A stretch of DNA of 64,000 nucleotides. Origin: CAIWHR01 sp963788185. Lineage in GTDB: Bacteria > Pseudomonadota > Gammaproteobacteria > Burkholderiales > Casimicrobiaceae. The position numbers and the translations under genes were made by a program. The stretch's first letter is position 1. Each line of letters begins with the position of its first letter. The notes below the pieces were generated by a model that ran no database searches, was not told the origin of the DNA, and saw only the letters and a program-made list of their open reading frames with translations. Positions 31,042 to 39,304 of this stretch are shown piece after piece. The stretch spans positions 992,001 through 1,056,000 of the forward strand of contig CAWBGE010000017.1 of assembly GCA_963788185.1 (NCBI GenBank), written 5' to 3'.

Positions 31042-32351
31042 CCTGCAGGAGCGAGGCAAACTGCGACGTCGCCGTGATCGGCGCCGGGATGGCAGGGATG
31101 GCAGCCGCCCTCTTCACCGCGGAGCAGGGCCTTTCGTGCATCCAGATCGGCAACGGCGGCGGCCTGCTGTTCGCGAGCGGGCTGCTGGACTTGCTGGGCG
31201 TCCATCCAGCGGCAGCGCGGTGCCGTCGGAGATCCCCATACAAAGCGCTGGCGGCCCTCGCGCGCGACGAGCCCGCGCACCCCTTGGCGCAGGTCGACAC
31301 GCCTTCGATCCGCCGCGCATTCGAGACCTTCGTCGCGGCCGTGGGCTCCGCCGGGCTGCCTTACGCTCCGTTGGGCGAGTCGAACCGGGACGTGCCGACG
31401 TCGATCGGGACGATCAAGACGACGTTCGGCGTGCCGCGATCGATGATCGCGGGTGCAGCGGCGCTAGATGCGCGTCCGCCCTGCCTGCTGGTGGATTTCC
31501 GCGGACTGCGCGAGTTCAGCGCCCGCCAGATCGTTGCGATGCTGGGCGAACGCTGGCCGGGCCTGCGCCACGAGCGGGTCGAGTTCCCGGGCACATCCGC
31601 AGCGCCCGAACTGTACGCGGCACACCTCGCCCGAGCCCTCGAGACCAGGGAAACGCGCGAGCGAACGATCAGCCTCGTCAAACCGCTGCTGGGCGACGCG
31701 CGGACGGTCGGGTTCCCGGCGGTACTCGGCCTTGGTCGCGCCTCGGAGGTGCACGCTGCATTCGAAGCAGCGCTCGGGATGCCGGTGTTCGAGATCCCGA
31801 CCATGCCGACATCGGTGCCGGGGCTGCGGCTCCTGGCAGCGCTCGAAACGGCCGTGTCCGCGCGCGGGGTCCGTCGCCGCCATCGATCCAGCGTACGCGC
31901 GCTGACGCTCGACGCGAAGGGGGAAACCGCCACGCTCGACCTCGAAGGCCTCTCGGGTGGCGACGGTGGCGAGCGCGTGATCGCGCGCGCGGTCGTGCTG
32001 GCCACCGGGCGATTCAACGGCCGCGGACTCGTGGCCGATCGGGGGTGCGTCCGCGAAAGTCTCCTCGGCTTGCCCGTGATCCAGCCAAGCTCGCGCGAGG
32101 CGTGGCATCGGTCCGACTTCCTGGACCCGTCGGGCCACCCGATCAACCGCGCCGGGCTCGCGATCGACGACGCGTGGCGGCCACTCGACGCGGGCGGAGC
32201 ACCCGCGTGGCCGCGGCTCTTTGCCGTCGGGTCCATTCTCGCGCACCAGGACTGGATGCGCTCGAAGTGCGGCTCGGGACTGGCCATCGCCACCGCGTGG
32301 GCGGCGACGAATCGGGCGGCGCAACAGCTCCGCGGGTCCGCTGCCGGGTAG
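31038..32351 (+). CDS. glpB: anaerobic glycerol-3-phosphate dehydrogenase subunit B
   Basis: This 437-residue GlpB-like flavoprotein is the second catalytic subunit. The N-terminal dinucleotide motif is DVAVIGAGMAGMAAALFTAEQG. The C-terminal FAD region ends with LFAVGSILAHQDWMRSKCGSG, typical of GlpB. VPTSIGTIKTTFGVPRSMIAG is a further family feature. It starts within an ATGA overlap of glpA and ends seven bases before the membrane Fe-S subunit, so all four genes are one transcription unit. It would bind FMN/FAD and pass electrons to the Fe-S subunits. Confidence 0.88.
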   Translation: MTCRSEANCDVAVIGAGMAGMAAALFTAEQGLSCIQIGNGGGLLFASGLLDLLGVHPAAARCRRRSPYKALAALARDEPAHPLAQVDTPSIRRAFETFVAAVGSAGLPYAPLGESNRDVPTSIGTIKTTFGVPRSMIAGAAALDARPPCLLVDFRGLREFSARQIVAMLGERWPGLRHERVEFPGTSAAPELYAAHLARALETRETRERTISLVKPLLGDARTVGFPAVLGLGRASEVHAAFEAALGMPVFEIPTMPTSVPGLRLLAALETAVSARGVRRRHRSSVRALTLDAKGETATLDLEGLSGGDGGERVIARAVVLATGRFNGRGLVADRGCVRESLLGLPVIQPSSREAWHRSDFLDPSGHPINRAGLAIDDAWRPLDAGGAPAWPRLFAVGSILAHQDWMRSKCGSGLAIATAWAATNRAAQQLRGSAAG

Positions 32352-32358
32352 GATCGAA

Positions 32359-34098
32359 ATGTCGTCCGCACTCTTCGAACAGGCCCTGTACGCATCGCTG
32401 GCGCTGTGCGCGCTGGGCCTCGTGTGGCGGGTGGCGACCTGGTTCCGGATCGTGATAGGTCCCGACGCGCGCGACGTCGCACCGTCCCGCCGGATGGCCG
32501 ACGTATTTCGGATTGTCGTCTCGACGCTCGCAAGCCCGCGGGTGTTTCACGTCGTCGGCGCATTCCTGCTCGACGCACTGCTCCTGCGCAGGCTGTTCGC
32601 GCAGGCGAAACTGCGCTGGCTGGCGCACCAGTTCGCCCTGGTCGGCTTCACGCTGCTGCTGCTGATGCACGCGCTGGCGCCGCTGGTGACCGCCCGGTTG
32701 TTCCCGGGCTACCAGCCGACGCTGGATCCCTACATGTTCCTGCGCAACCTCTTTGGCGTGATGGTCCTTGCCGGAGTTGCCCTGCTGCTCTTCGGACGTC
32801 AGCGCTCGCGCACGAGCCTGCACCAGGCGCGCCGACCCGTCGCCGTGGCGTTCGTGGCGCTCCTGGGACCCGTCCTCGCGAGCGGGTTCCTGCTCGAGGC
32901 ACACAAGATCGCCTCGCCGCGAGCGTTCGACCGCATGGTGGCGCAGTTTGCCGGCGCTGCCGACCACGCGAAGCTCGAGCCGCTGCGCGCGCTCTGGGCA
33001 CGCGAGTTCGGCGTGGCGTTCGACGACCTCCCGCAGCCGATCGATCCCGTGCTGGTGGAGCACGGCCGCAATCTGCACCAGGATGTCTGCGCGCCCTGCC
33101 ACGCGCGGCCCGCGTCCGCCTTCGTGTCCTATCCGGTCGCACGGATGATGGCGCCGGTGACGAGGTTTCTGGACGCGTGGAACGCCGATGCATGGCTCCT
33201 CCATCTGCACGTCCTCGCTTGCTTGCTTGGTCTCGCCAGCCTGCCGTTCACGCGCTTCTTCCACGCGGTGGCGTCGCCGCTCAGCCTGCTGGTCAACGCG
33301 GCCGTGTCCAACGGCGCGCTCCCGGTTCGGACGCTTCCGGTCGAACTGCGCGCCTCGCGGCGGGTGCTGACGCTCGACGCCTGCGTGCACTGCGGCCTGT
33401 GCGACCTCGACTGCTCTGTGGCACCGTTGGCGCGCTACCTCGGCAATCCGGGCCTCCTGCCTTCGCACAAGCTGATCGCCACCGGCGCGATGGCCAGCGG
33501 CAGGCTGTTGCGATCAGGCCGCGACGATGGCGCGCTTCGCGGCGAGGCTCTGCGCGCTGCCGACGGCGCGTTCCTCTGCACCGATTGCGGACGTTGCACC
33601 CGCCATTGTCCCGTGGGTCTCGACCTGGCCGACCTGTGGGAGGCAGGCCGGGGCGACATGGCCGCCGCCGGCCTGTCGGCGCCGGCGCAATGGATCCAGG
33701 CTCGCGCGGCCCTGGCGTGGGCCGATGCGCTGGAACCGGGTCCCGCGCAGCACGTATTCTCCGGCCCGGATGCCTGCGTCGCGCCGCTGTCGTCCGACCG
33801 CCGCACGTTCTCCCGATGCGTTCAATGCCAGACCTGCACCAACGTGTGCCCCGTGGTCGCGCACAGCATGGACGACGACGGAAGCATCGACCTGACGCCG
33901 CAGAAGGTGATGAATCTGCTGCGTCTTGGCATGCGCGACCTCACGCTGGGTTCGCGCATGGTCTGGAGTTGCGCCACCTGCTACCAGTGCCAGGAGCACT
34001 GCCCGGAAGGCGTTCGTGTGGCCGACATCATGTGCGAATTGCGCGCACTGGCAGTGCAGCGGCTGGGTGCCGTTCGAGGCGGTGTGGAGTCTGCATGA
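32359..34098 (+). CDS. membrane-anchored Fe-S electron-transfer subunit (HdrC-like fusion with CxxCH motif)
   Basis: This 579-residue protein has about six hydrophobic segments in the first 320 residues, resembling the NarI/HdrE cytochrome b anchor. A CAPCH motif (heme c type) lies near residue 240 in the loop between segments 5 and 6. The C-terminal half carries four cysteine motifs: CVHCGLCDLDC, CTDCGRCTRHCP, CVQCQTCTNVCP and CATCYQCQEHCP, enough for several [4Fe-4S] clusters. It likely takes electrons from GlpAB to the quinone pool. Its stop overlaps the HdrB-like start (ATGA). It replaces the N-terminal half of GlpC. Heme attachment is inferred only. Confidence 0.8.
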   Translation: MSSALFEQALYASLALCALGLVWRVATWFRIVIGPDARDVAPSRRMADVFRIVVSTLASPRVFHVVGAFLLDALLLRRLFAQAKLRWLAHQFALVGFTLLLLMHALAPLVTARLFPGYQPTLDPYMFLRNLFGVMVLAGVALLLFGRQRSRTSLHQARRPVAVAFVALLGPVLASGFLLEAHKIASPRAFDRMVAQFAGAADHAKLEPLRALWAREFGVAFDDLPQPIDPVLVEHGRNLHQDVCAPCHARPASAFVSYPVARMMAPVTRFLDAWNADAWLLHLHVLACLLGLASLPFTRFFHAVASPLSLLVNAAVSNGALPVRTLPVELRASRRVLTLDACVHCGLCDLDCSVAPLARYLGNPGLLPSHKLIATGAMASGRLLRSGRDDGALRGEALRAADGAFLCTDCGRCTRHCPVGLDLADLWEAGRGDMAAAGLSAPAQWIQARAALAWADALEPGPAQHVFSGPDACVAPLSSDRRTFSRCVQCQTCTNVCPVVAHSMDDDGSIDLTPQKVMNLLRLGMRDLTLGSRMVWSCATCYQCQEHCPEGVRVADIMCELRALAVQRLGAVRGGVESA

Positions 34099-34901
34099 AG
34101 TACGCGCTGTTCCTGGGTTGCAAGATCCCGTCGCGGCTGCCGGCCTACGAGACGTCGACGCGCGCGGTGCTCGCGCACCTCGGCATCACGTTGGTCGACC
34201 TCGAGTTCAGCTGCTGCGGCTACCCTGCCCGCGATGTCAGCCGCGACGCCTTCGTGCTGACCGCCGTGCGCAACCTGGCGCTGGCCGAGCGCTCGGGTCT
34301 CGACCTGCTGACACCCTGCAAGTGCTGCTTCGGCACGCTGCGGCACGCGATCCGGTTCGTGAGCGAGGACGCGGAACTCCGCGCGCGCGTTGCGCAGACG
34401 CTGGCCGCCGAGAGCCTTGCCTGGTCGGGGAAGACCGAGGTCCTGCACCTCCTGCAGGTGCTGGCCCGAAAGATCGGCATCGACAGCCTCGCCGCCGCAA
34501 TCCGCGCGCCGCACGCGGATCTGCATGTCGCCGCCCAGTACGGCTGCCACGCGCTGCGTCCCAGCAATGTGACCCGCTTCGACAACCCGATCGCGCCGAC
34601 GATCTTCGAGTCGCTGATCCGCGCGACCGGCGCGATCCCGGTCGACTGGCCGCGCCGCCTCGATTGCTGCGGTGATCCGCTCCACGAGGCGAACGCCACG
34701 TTGTCCGGGCGCATGACGCGGGCCAAGATTGCCGACGCTCTGGAGTCCGGTGCCGAAGTGTTGTGCACGGCGTGCCCGCACTGCCACCTGCGCTTCGACG
34801 CGGTCCAGGCGGGTGCTCCCGCCCCGGCTATCCGCACCCTGCTCTACCCTCAACTTCTGGGCCTGGCGATGGGCCTGCCTGCGCAGTCCCTCGGGCTGTA
34901 G
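34095..34901 (+). CDS. HdrB-like CCG-domain subunit (GlpC C-terminal equivalent)
   Basis: This 268-residue protein has two CCG domains, as in heterodisulfide reductase subunit B and the C-terminal half of GlpC. MKYALFLGCKIPSRLPAYE opens the first. Its cysteines continue in LEFSCCGYPA and LTPCKCCFGTL. The second has YGCHALRP, RLDCCGDPLHE and CTACPHCHLRF. These hold an atypical [4Fe-4S] cluster in HdrB. It is translationally coupled to the membrane Fe-S subunit and ends the glp operon. It converges on the SDR gene. Electron transfer between GlpAB and the membrane subunit is inferred. Confidence 0.85.
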   Translation: MKYALFLGCKIPSRLPAYETSTRAVLAHLGITLVDLEFSCCGYPARDVSRDAFVLTAVRNLALAERSGLDLLTPCKCCFGTLRHAIRFVSEDAELRARVAQTLAAESLAWSGKTEVLHLLQVLARKIGIDSLAAAIRAPHADLHVAAQYGCHALRPSNVTRFDNPIAPTIFESLIRATGAIPVDWPRRLDCCGDPLHEANATLSGRMTRAKIADALESGAEVLCTACPHCHLRFDAVQAGAPAPAIRTLLYPQLLGLAMGLPAQSLGL

Positions 34902-34978
34902 CGCTCGAGCAGGACGCGTCGCCGGGTCCGGCAAATTGGGGCAAATCCCGGGCAATTCTCGCCGCGGCGAAGCGACGC

Positions 34979-35737
34979 TCAGCCTCGGCCCACGAACGGC
35001 ATCTTGGTGGCCATGACGGTCAGGGAAAGGATGTTGACGTCGAGCGGAAGGCTGGCCATGTGGACGACGGCATTCGCGACATGCTGCGGGTCGATCAAAG
35101 GTTCGGCCACAGTGTCGCCGTTCGCTTGCAGGACGCCCTTCGCCAACCGGGCAGCCAGTGGGGTTTGGGCGTTGCCGATGTCGATTTGGCCGCAGGCGAT
35201 ATCGTATTTGCGGCCGTCCAGCGCGAGCGTCTTGGTCAGACCGGTGATCGCGTGTTTGGTGGACGTGTAGGGCGCAGAGTTCGGCCGGGGGGAGTGGGCC
35301 GAGATGGAGCCGTTGTTGATGATGCGTCCGCCTCGGGGGTCCTGATCCTTCATGATCCTGAACGCCTCCCGGCTGCACAGGAAGGCACCGGTGAGGTTGG
35401 TGTTCACGACGTTCTGCCATTGCTCGACGGTGAGTTCCTCGAACAGCACACCCGGCACGTTGGTGCCGGCGTTGTTGAACAGCAGGTCGAGGCGGGCGAA
35501 GGTGCCGTAGGTCCGCGCGAAGAGGGCTCGGACCGACTCTGAATCGCTCACGTCGGCGGGGATTGCCAGCGCGCGGCGGCCGGCCGGCCCCGCCTCGGCC
35601 ACCACCTCTGCGAGCATCTCGGGCCGGCGACCGGCGAGCACCACACGATATCCATCGCGGAGAAGCGCGAGCGCCGTCGCCCTGCCGACGCCGGTTCCTG
35701 CGCCCGTGACGACGGCGACCTTGCTGTGTTCAATCAT
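34979..35737 (-). CDS. short-chain dehydrogenase/reductase
   Basis: This 252-residue SDR shows VVTGAGTGVGRATALALL (cofactor site), NNAGTNVPG, a catalytic Ser in NNGSISAHS and the Tyr-x-x-x-Lys YTSTKHA. It is the last gene of the sigma-54-headed catabolic cluster. I chose 35737, with GGAA eight bases upstream. An alternative ATG at 35761 would add eight residues and share a base with the tctC stop (TGATG), so translational coupling is likely. It probably performs an NAD(P)-dependent step on a hydroxy acid, but the substrate is unknown. Confidence 0.88.
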   Translation of the reverse strand: MIEHSKVAVVTGAGTGVGRATALALLRDGYRVVLAGRRPEMLAEVVAEAGPAGRRALAIPADVSDSESVRALFARTYGTFARLDLLFNNAGTNVPGVLFEELTVEQWQNVVNTNLTGAFLCSREAFRIMKDQDPRGGRIINNGSISAHSPRPNSAPYTSTKHAITGLTKTLALDGRKYDIACGQIDIGNAQTPLAARLAKGVLQANGDTVAEPLIDPQHVANAVVHMASLPLDVNILSLTVMATKMPFVGRG

Positions 35738-35760
35738 GATCGAGGTTCCGCCATCTGACA

Positions 35761-36735
35761 TCACTCCGGCTTGATGCCGGCTTCCTTGATCACCTTGCCC
35801 CATTTCACCAGGTCGGACTTGATCAGTGCGGCATAGTCGTCCGGGGAGCCGCCCTGGACATCGATGCCGGCGGCTTCGAGCTTGGCGCGCACGTCCGGCA
35901 TCTTCAGCGCTGCGTTGATCTCGGCATTCAGCTTGGCGATGATTGCCTTCGGTGTGCCGGCGGGGGCGAGGATGCCGCCGTTGGTGTTGGCGTCGTAGCC
36001 CGTCAACCCTTGTTCGTCGGCCGTCGGCACGTCAGGCATCGCAGCGGAACGCTTCTTCGTCGATACCGCGACGGCGCGGACGCCGCCGGACTTCACGTGG
36101 CCCTGGATGGCGGTGATGGTGTCGATATACAGCGCGGTGCGGCCGGCAAGCAGGTCCGGCTGCGCTGCCGACGACCCCTTGTAAGGCACCATCAGGATCT
36201 TCGCGCCGCTCATCATCTGGAACATTTCGGCGGCCATTTCCTGGGCGCTGCCGCGGCCGGAGGTGGCAACCATGGCCTTGTCGGGATTTGCCTTCAGCCA
36301 CGCGATGAATTCGGGCAGCGTCTTGGCGGGAATCTGCGGATAGATCGCGAATACCAGCGGCACGACGTGCGTGTAGACGATCGGCTCGAAGCTCTTCTCA
36401 GGATCCCATGGCAGATCCTTGAACAGGAACTTGTTGATGTTGTGGCTGCCTCCGACGATCCCGATCGTGTACCCGTCGGGCGCGCTCTTGGCGATGAGGT
36501 CCGTGCCGAGATTGTTGGAGGCGCCCGGTTTGTTGTCGACCACCACCGGTTGCCCCATCGACACGGTGAGCTTGTCGGCAACGACACGAGCGAGGGTGTC
36601 GATTGCGCCGCCGGGCGGGGCCGGGACGATGAACTTTATCGGTTTCGTCGGGTAGGCCTGGGCCGAGGCCATCGTCGGTGTCAGCGCCATGCAAACTGCG
36701 ATGGCGACGAGCTTGAGTGCTGTTGAAACGCGCAT
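35761..36735 (-). CDS. Bug/TctC-family periplasmic binding protein
   Basis: This 324-residue periplasmic substrate-binding protein has the signal peptide MRVSTALKLVAIAVCMALTP, cleaved after ASA. The mature start AYPTKPIKFIVPAPPGGAID is the Bug/TctC hallmark. VDNKPGASNNLGTDLIAKSA and the Asp-containing VPYKGSSAAQPDLLAGRTAL are ligand-site regions. AGGAG precedes the start by seven bases. Bug proteins bind carboxylates, so the cluster probably handles an organic or sugar acid. No TctA/TctB membrane genes are nearby, which is common for betaproteobacterial Bug proteins. Confidence 0.92.
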   Translation of the reverse strand: MRVSTALKLVAIAVCMALTPTMASAQAYPTKPIKFIVPAPPGGAIDTLARVVADKLTVSMGQPVVVDNKPGASNNLGTDLIAKSAPDGYTIGIVGGSHNINKFLFKDLPWDPEKSFEPIVYTHVVPLVFAIYPQIPAKTLPEFIAWLKANPDKAMVATSGRGSAQEMAAEMFQMMSGAKILMVPYKGSSAAQPDLLAGRTALYIDTITAIQGHVKSGGVRAVAVSTKKRSAAMPDVPTADEQGLTGYDANTNGGILAPAGTPKAIIAKLNAEINAALKMPDVRAKLEAAGIDVQGGSPDDYAALIKSDLVKWGKVIKEAGIKPE

Positions 36736-36819
36736 TGGTATCTCCTTGCAGTTGACGATCATATGTATCGAACAGGACCAAGCCATGTTCACCACCTGCC
36801 GAGCAACATCTTGGATGTG

Positions 36820-37221
36820 TCAAAGAGCCTTGGCCAACTCGGCCACAGCCCGAGCAACGGACGCATCTTCATCCGCCTTCAGGCCACTGATGCCGATGCC
36901 ACCAATCAGGCTGCCGGCGCTGTTTCTCACCACGACGCCACCCGGAAGAGCGGTCATCTTCGGGTCGCAAAAATAGCTGATCGACAGATTCTCCCGCTGC
37001 AGTCGCTCAAGGAATGCATCGGTGTCAACCAGCATGCGCACCGCCGTGTACGCCTTTGCCTGCGCGATGTCGACGCTGCGGAAATTCGCACCTTCTACGC
37101 GGCAGAAAGCCATCAACAGCCCCGCCGCGTCGCACACGGATACACAGATGGGTCGTTCGTATTCGGAAGCCGCTGTCTCGATGGCCTGGTCGATCATTGT
37201 CCGAGCCATCCGCAAAGTCAT
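36820..37221 (-). CDS. GlcG/HbpS-like small protein
   Basis: This 133-residue protein of the GlcG/HbpS/PduO-C family is mostly one alpha/beta domain. Family features are ERPICVSVCDAAGLLMAF, DIAQAKAYTAVRM and the glycine-rich GGVVVRNSAGSLIGGIGISG near the C-terminus. Such proteins accompany glycolate and other hydroxyacid catabolic genes; some bind heme or cobalamin, but the role is unclear. The start at 37221 is one of several possible; a GTG six bases upstream is an alternative. It lies between TctC and the Gfo/Idh gene in the cluster. Confidence 0.8.
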   Translation of the reverse strand: MTLRMARTMIDQAIETAASEYERPICVSVCDAAGLLMAFCRVEGANFRSVDIAQAKAYTAVRMLVDTDAFLERLQRENLSISYFCDPKMTALPGGVVVRNSAGSLIGGIGISGLKADEDASVARAVAELAKAL

Positions 37222-37337
37222 TTCCACGTTTCGTGCCTCCCAAGTGAATTCACAAGACTCCCGATGAAACAATGCATCGCATCGGTATTTCCATCCGCGC
37301 AGAAATCCCGTGCGATCTCCCGGACGGGGCAGACGCG

Positions 37338-38372
37338 CTAGTCGAGATGCATCGTGCGTCCGCCGGAAAGCAATCCGGCCTCGTAGACCTTCATCAGCTC
37401 CAATGAGAACTCCAACGTACCTACTTCCGGCTGGACGTTCCTGAGCACGCAGTCACAGAAATACATCATCTCGGCGTACATCCCCTGCGTGAAGAGGGCC
37501 TTGTTCTCCAACGTGGCCAGGCAGTTCGACGGCTCCCAGACCACCGCGCCGCTGTCGTCGCCTTCGGGTGCGTAGTCGGTCGTCTCTTTGTATACGAAGG
37601 GGATTCCGCGCTGCAGCGTGACCCTCGCATTCTCGATCTCGAGATGCCAGTTCTTTCCATACGCACCGTAGCGCTCGAACCTTGGCTGCGGGCCGGACGA
37701 CATGTGGAAGTTTCCCACTACACCGCTGGCAAACTGCATCGCAAAGATACCCTGCCCGGACGCATTGCATATCGATGTCACGCTGGCCACCTTTCCGCCA
37801 AGCGCCATCAGGAACGAAATCGGATGCACCCCGTTGTTGAGCCAATTCGTGACTTGCCCGCTTTCCAGCGCCTTTCCTCCTTCGCCGGGAATTGTCATCG
37901 GATAGATCGCCAGCACCGACTGCAGCTGCCCATATTTCGGCGAATTCGCGATTTCGACTGCCTTGCGCGTCGATGGCGCGAAGACCTTCTTGTAACCGAC
38001 GACAACCACCTGGCCTTTGCGGTGCGCCAGAATTTCTTCAACTTCGCGGGCGCGCATCGCAACCGGCTTCTCGACCCAGACGTGCTTGCCGCGATCCAGA
38101 GCCTCGGTGATGAATTGCGGGTGCAACTGTGGGCTCACGCTGATGAAAACGGCGTCGATGTCCTCGCGGTCATACATTTCAGCCGGAGTCAGGTAATTCC
38201 TGCAACCATATTGGTCCGCAGTCACCTTGCCGAGGTCGCCGTTGCGGTCGCACAACGCTTTCACCCTGACCGGCAGGTAATTCATCGCGGGGAGGATGTT
38301 TCGGTAGCAGTGGGAGCCAATGCCCAGTACTCCGACATTGATTCTTCGGGAGAACTCGCGCTGATAGGTCAT
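37338..38372 (-). CDS. Gfo/Idh/MocA family oxidoreductase
   Basis: This 344-residue NAD(P)-dependent sugar or polyol dehydrogenase has an N-terminal Rossmann domain (INVGVLGIGSHCYRNILPAM). A VFISVSPQLHPQFITEALD stretch follows, then the family lysine motif VWVEKPVAMRAREVEE. The C-terminal half is the substrate domain. It would oxidise a hydroxyl of a sugar, inositol or sugar acid. It is cotranscribed with the isomerase, transketolase-like and aldolase genes, which suggests an early oxidation step. Confidence 0.9.
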   Translation of the reverse strand: MTYQREFSRRINVGVLGIGSHCYRNILPAMNYLPVRVKALCDRNGDLGKVTADQYGCRNYLTPAEMYDREDIDAVFISVSPQLHPQFITEALDRGKHVWVEKPVAMRAREVEEILAHRKGQVVVVGYKKVFAPSTRKAVEIANSPKYGQLQSVLAIYPMTIPGEGGKALESGQVTNWLNNGVHPISFLMALGGKVASVTSICNASGQGIFAMQFASGVVGNFHMSSGPQPRFERYGAYGKNWHLEIENARVTLQRGIPFVYKETTDYAPEGDDSGAVVWEPSNCLATLENKALFTQGMYAEMMYFCDCVLRNVQPEVGTLEFSLELMKVYEAGLLSGGRTMHLD

Positions 38373-38451
38373 CGCAGTCGTCGATTGTCGGTTGAGTCCA
38401 TCAGTCCCGCTGCAGGCGCTTCACGATCGGAGAGCACCGGTCACTGCCGGG

Positions 38452-39273
38452 TCACGGCTGGCTTCGACAACTTCTCGAATAGCCATACTCCTCGATCCAC
38501 CCGAGCGACCTGACGGTATCGGGGGTCGGGATGTATTCCAACCCGATGAAGCGGTCGTAGCCCCACGACATCAATTCCGCCAGCAGCCAGCGGTAGTTGA
38601 TCTCTCCGGTGCCCGGCTGGTGCCTGCCGGGGCTGTCGGCGATCTGGATGTGGCTGATCCGCGACAGGTTCGTGCGCAGGGTGCTTGCCAATTCGCCTTC
38701 CATGCGCTGGGCGTGGTAGACGTCGTACTGCAGATGGATGTTCGGATGGTCGACTTCGGCGAGTACGTCGAGCACCTTGGCTGTCGTGTCCAGCGCGAAG
38801 CCGGCGACCTCACGCGAGTTGAGATGCTCGACGAGAAGGCGGACGTTCCGCTCGGCAAAGGCCTCCGCGGCGTAACGCAGGTTCTCCACGAGAGCCTGCC
38901 GCTGCGCGGCCAGTGGCACATTGGATAGCGTGCGGCCGACGAGACAATTCACCTGCGCAACATTCAACGCCTGCGCATAGTCGATCGCGGCGGCGACGCC
39001 TTCGCGGAACTCCGTTTGCCGCGCCGGATCGACGGCCATGCCGCGTTCGCCGCCGGCGAAATTGCCGGCCGGCGCATTGATCAACACGAGCTGCAGGTTG
39101 TTGTCGGTCAGCGCTTTCTGCAGTCGATCGATCGGGTAGTCGTACGGAAACATGAACTCCACTGCCGTGAAGCCCGCGCTCGCGGCTGCGGCAAAGCGTT
39201 CCATGAAGGGCACTTCCTGGAACATCATCGACAGGTTGGCCGAGAACTTCGGCGTCGGTCCGCTGATCGTCAT
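38452..39273 (-). CDS. hydroxypyruvate/2-oxo-tetronate isomerase family protein
   Basis: This 273-residue TIM-barrel isomerase of the Hyi/OtnI group has the N-terminus KFSANLSMMFQEVPFMERFA, then AAASAGFTAVEFMFPYDYPI. Metal-ligand regions are visible: LLVEHLNSREVAGF (Glu), LQYDVYHAQRMEG (Asp/His), HIQIADSPGRHQPG (His) and FIGLEYIPTPDT (Glu). Members interconvert hydroxypyruvate and tartronate semialdehyde, or 2-oxo- and 3-oxo-tetronate. Its presence points to a C3/C4 keto acid intermediate in this cluster. It lies between the Gfo/Idh and transketolase-like genes. Confidence 0.88.
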   Translation of the reverse strand: MTISGPTPKFSANLSMMFQEVPFMERFAAAASAGFTAVEFMFPYDYPIDRLQKALTDNNLQLVLINAPAGNFAGGERGMAVDPARQTEFREGVAAAIDYAQALNVAQVNCLVGRTLSNVPLAAQRQALVENLRYAAEAFAERNVRLLVEHLNSREVAGFALDTTAKVLDVLAEVDHPNIHLQYDVYHAQRMEGELASTLRTNLSRISHIQIADSPGRHQPGTGEINYRWLLAELMSWGYDRFIGLEYIPTPDTVRSLGWIEEYGYSRSCRSQP

Positions 39274-39304
39274 TTTTTCTCCTGGGACTGTTCGGGATGT
39301 CCGC

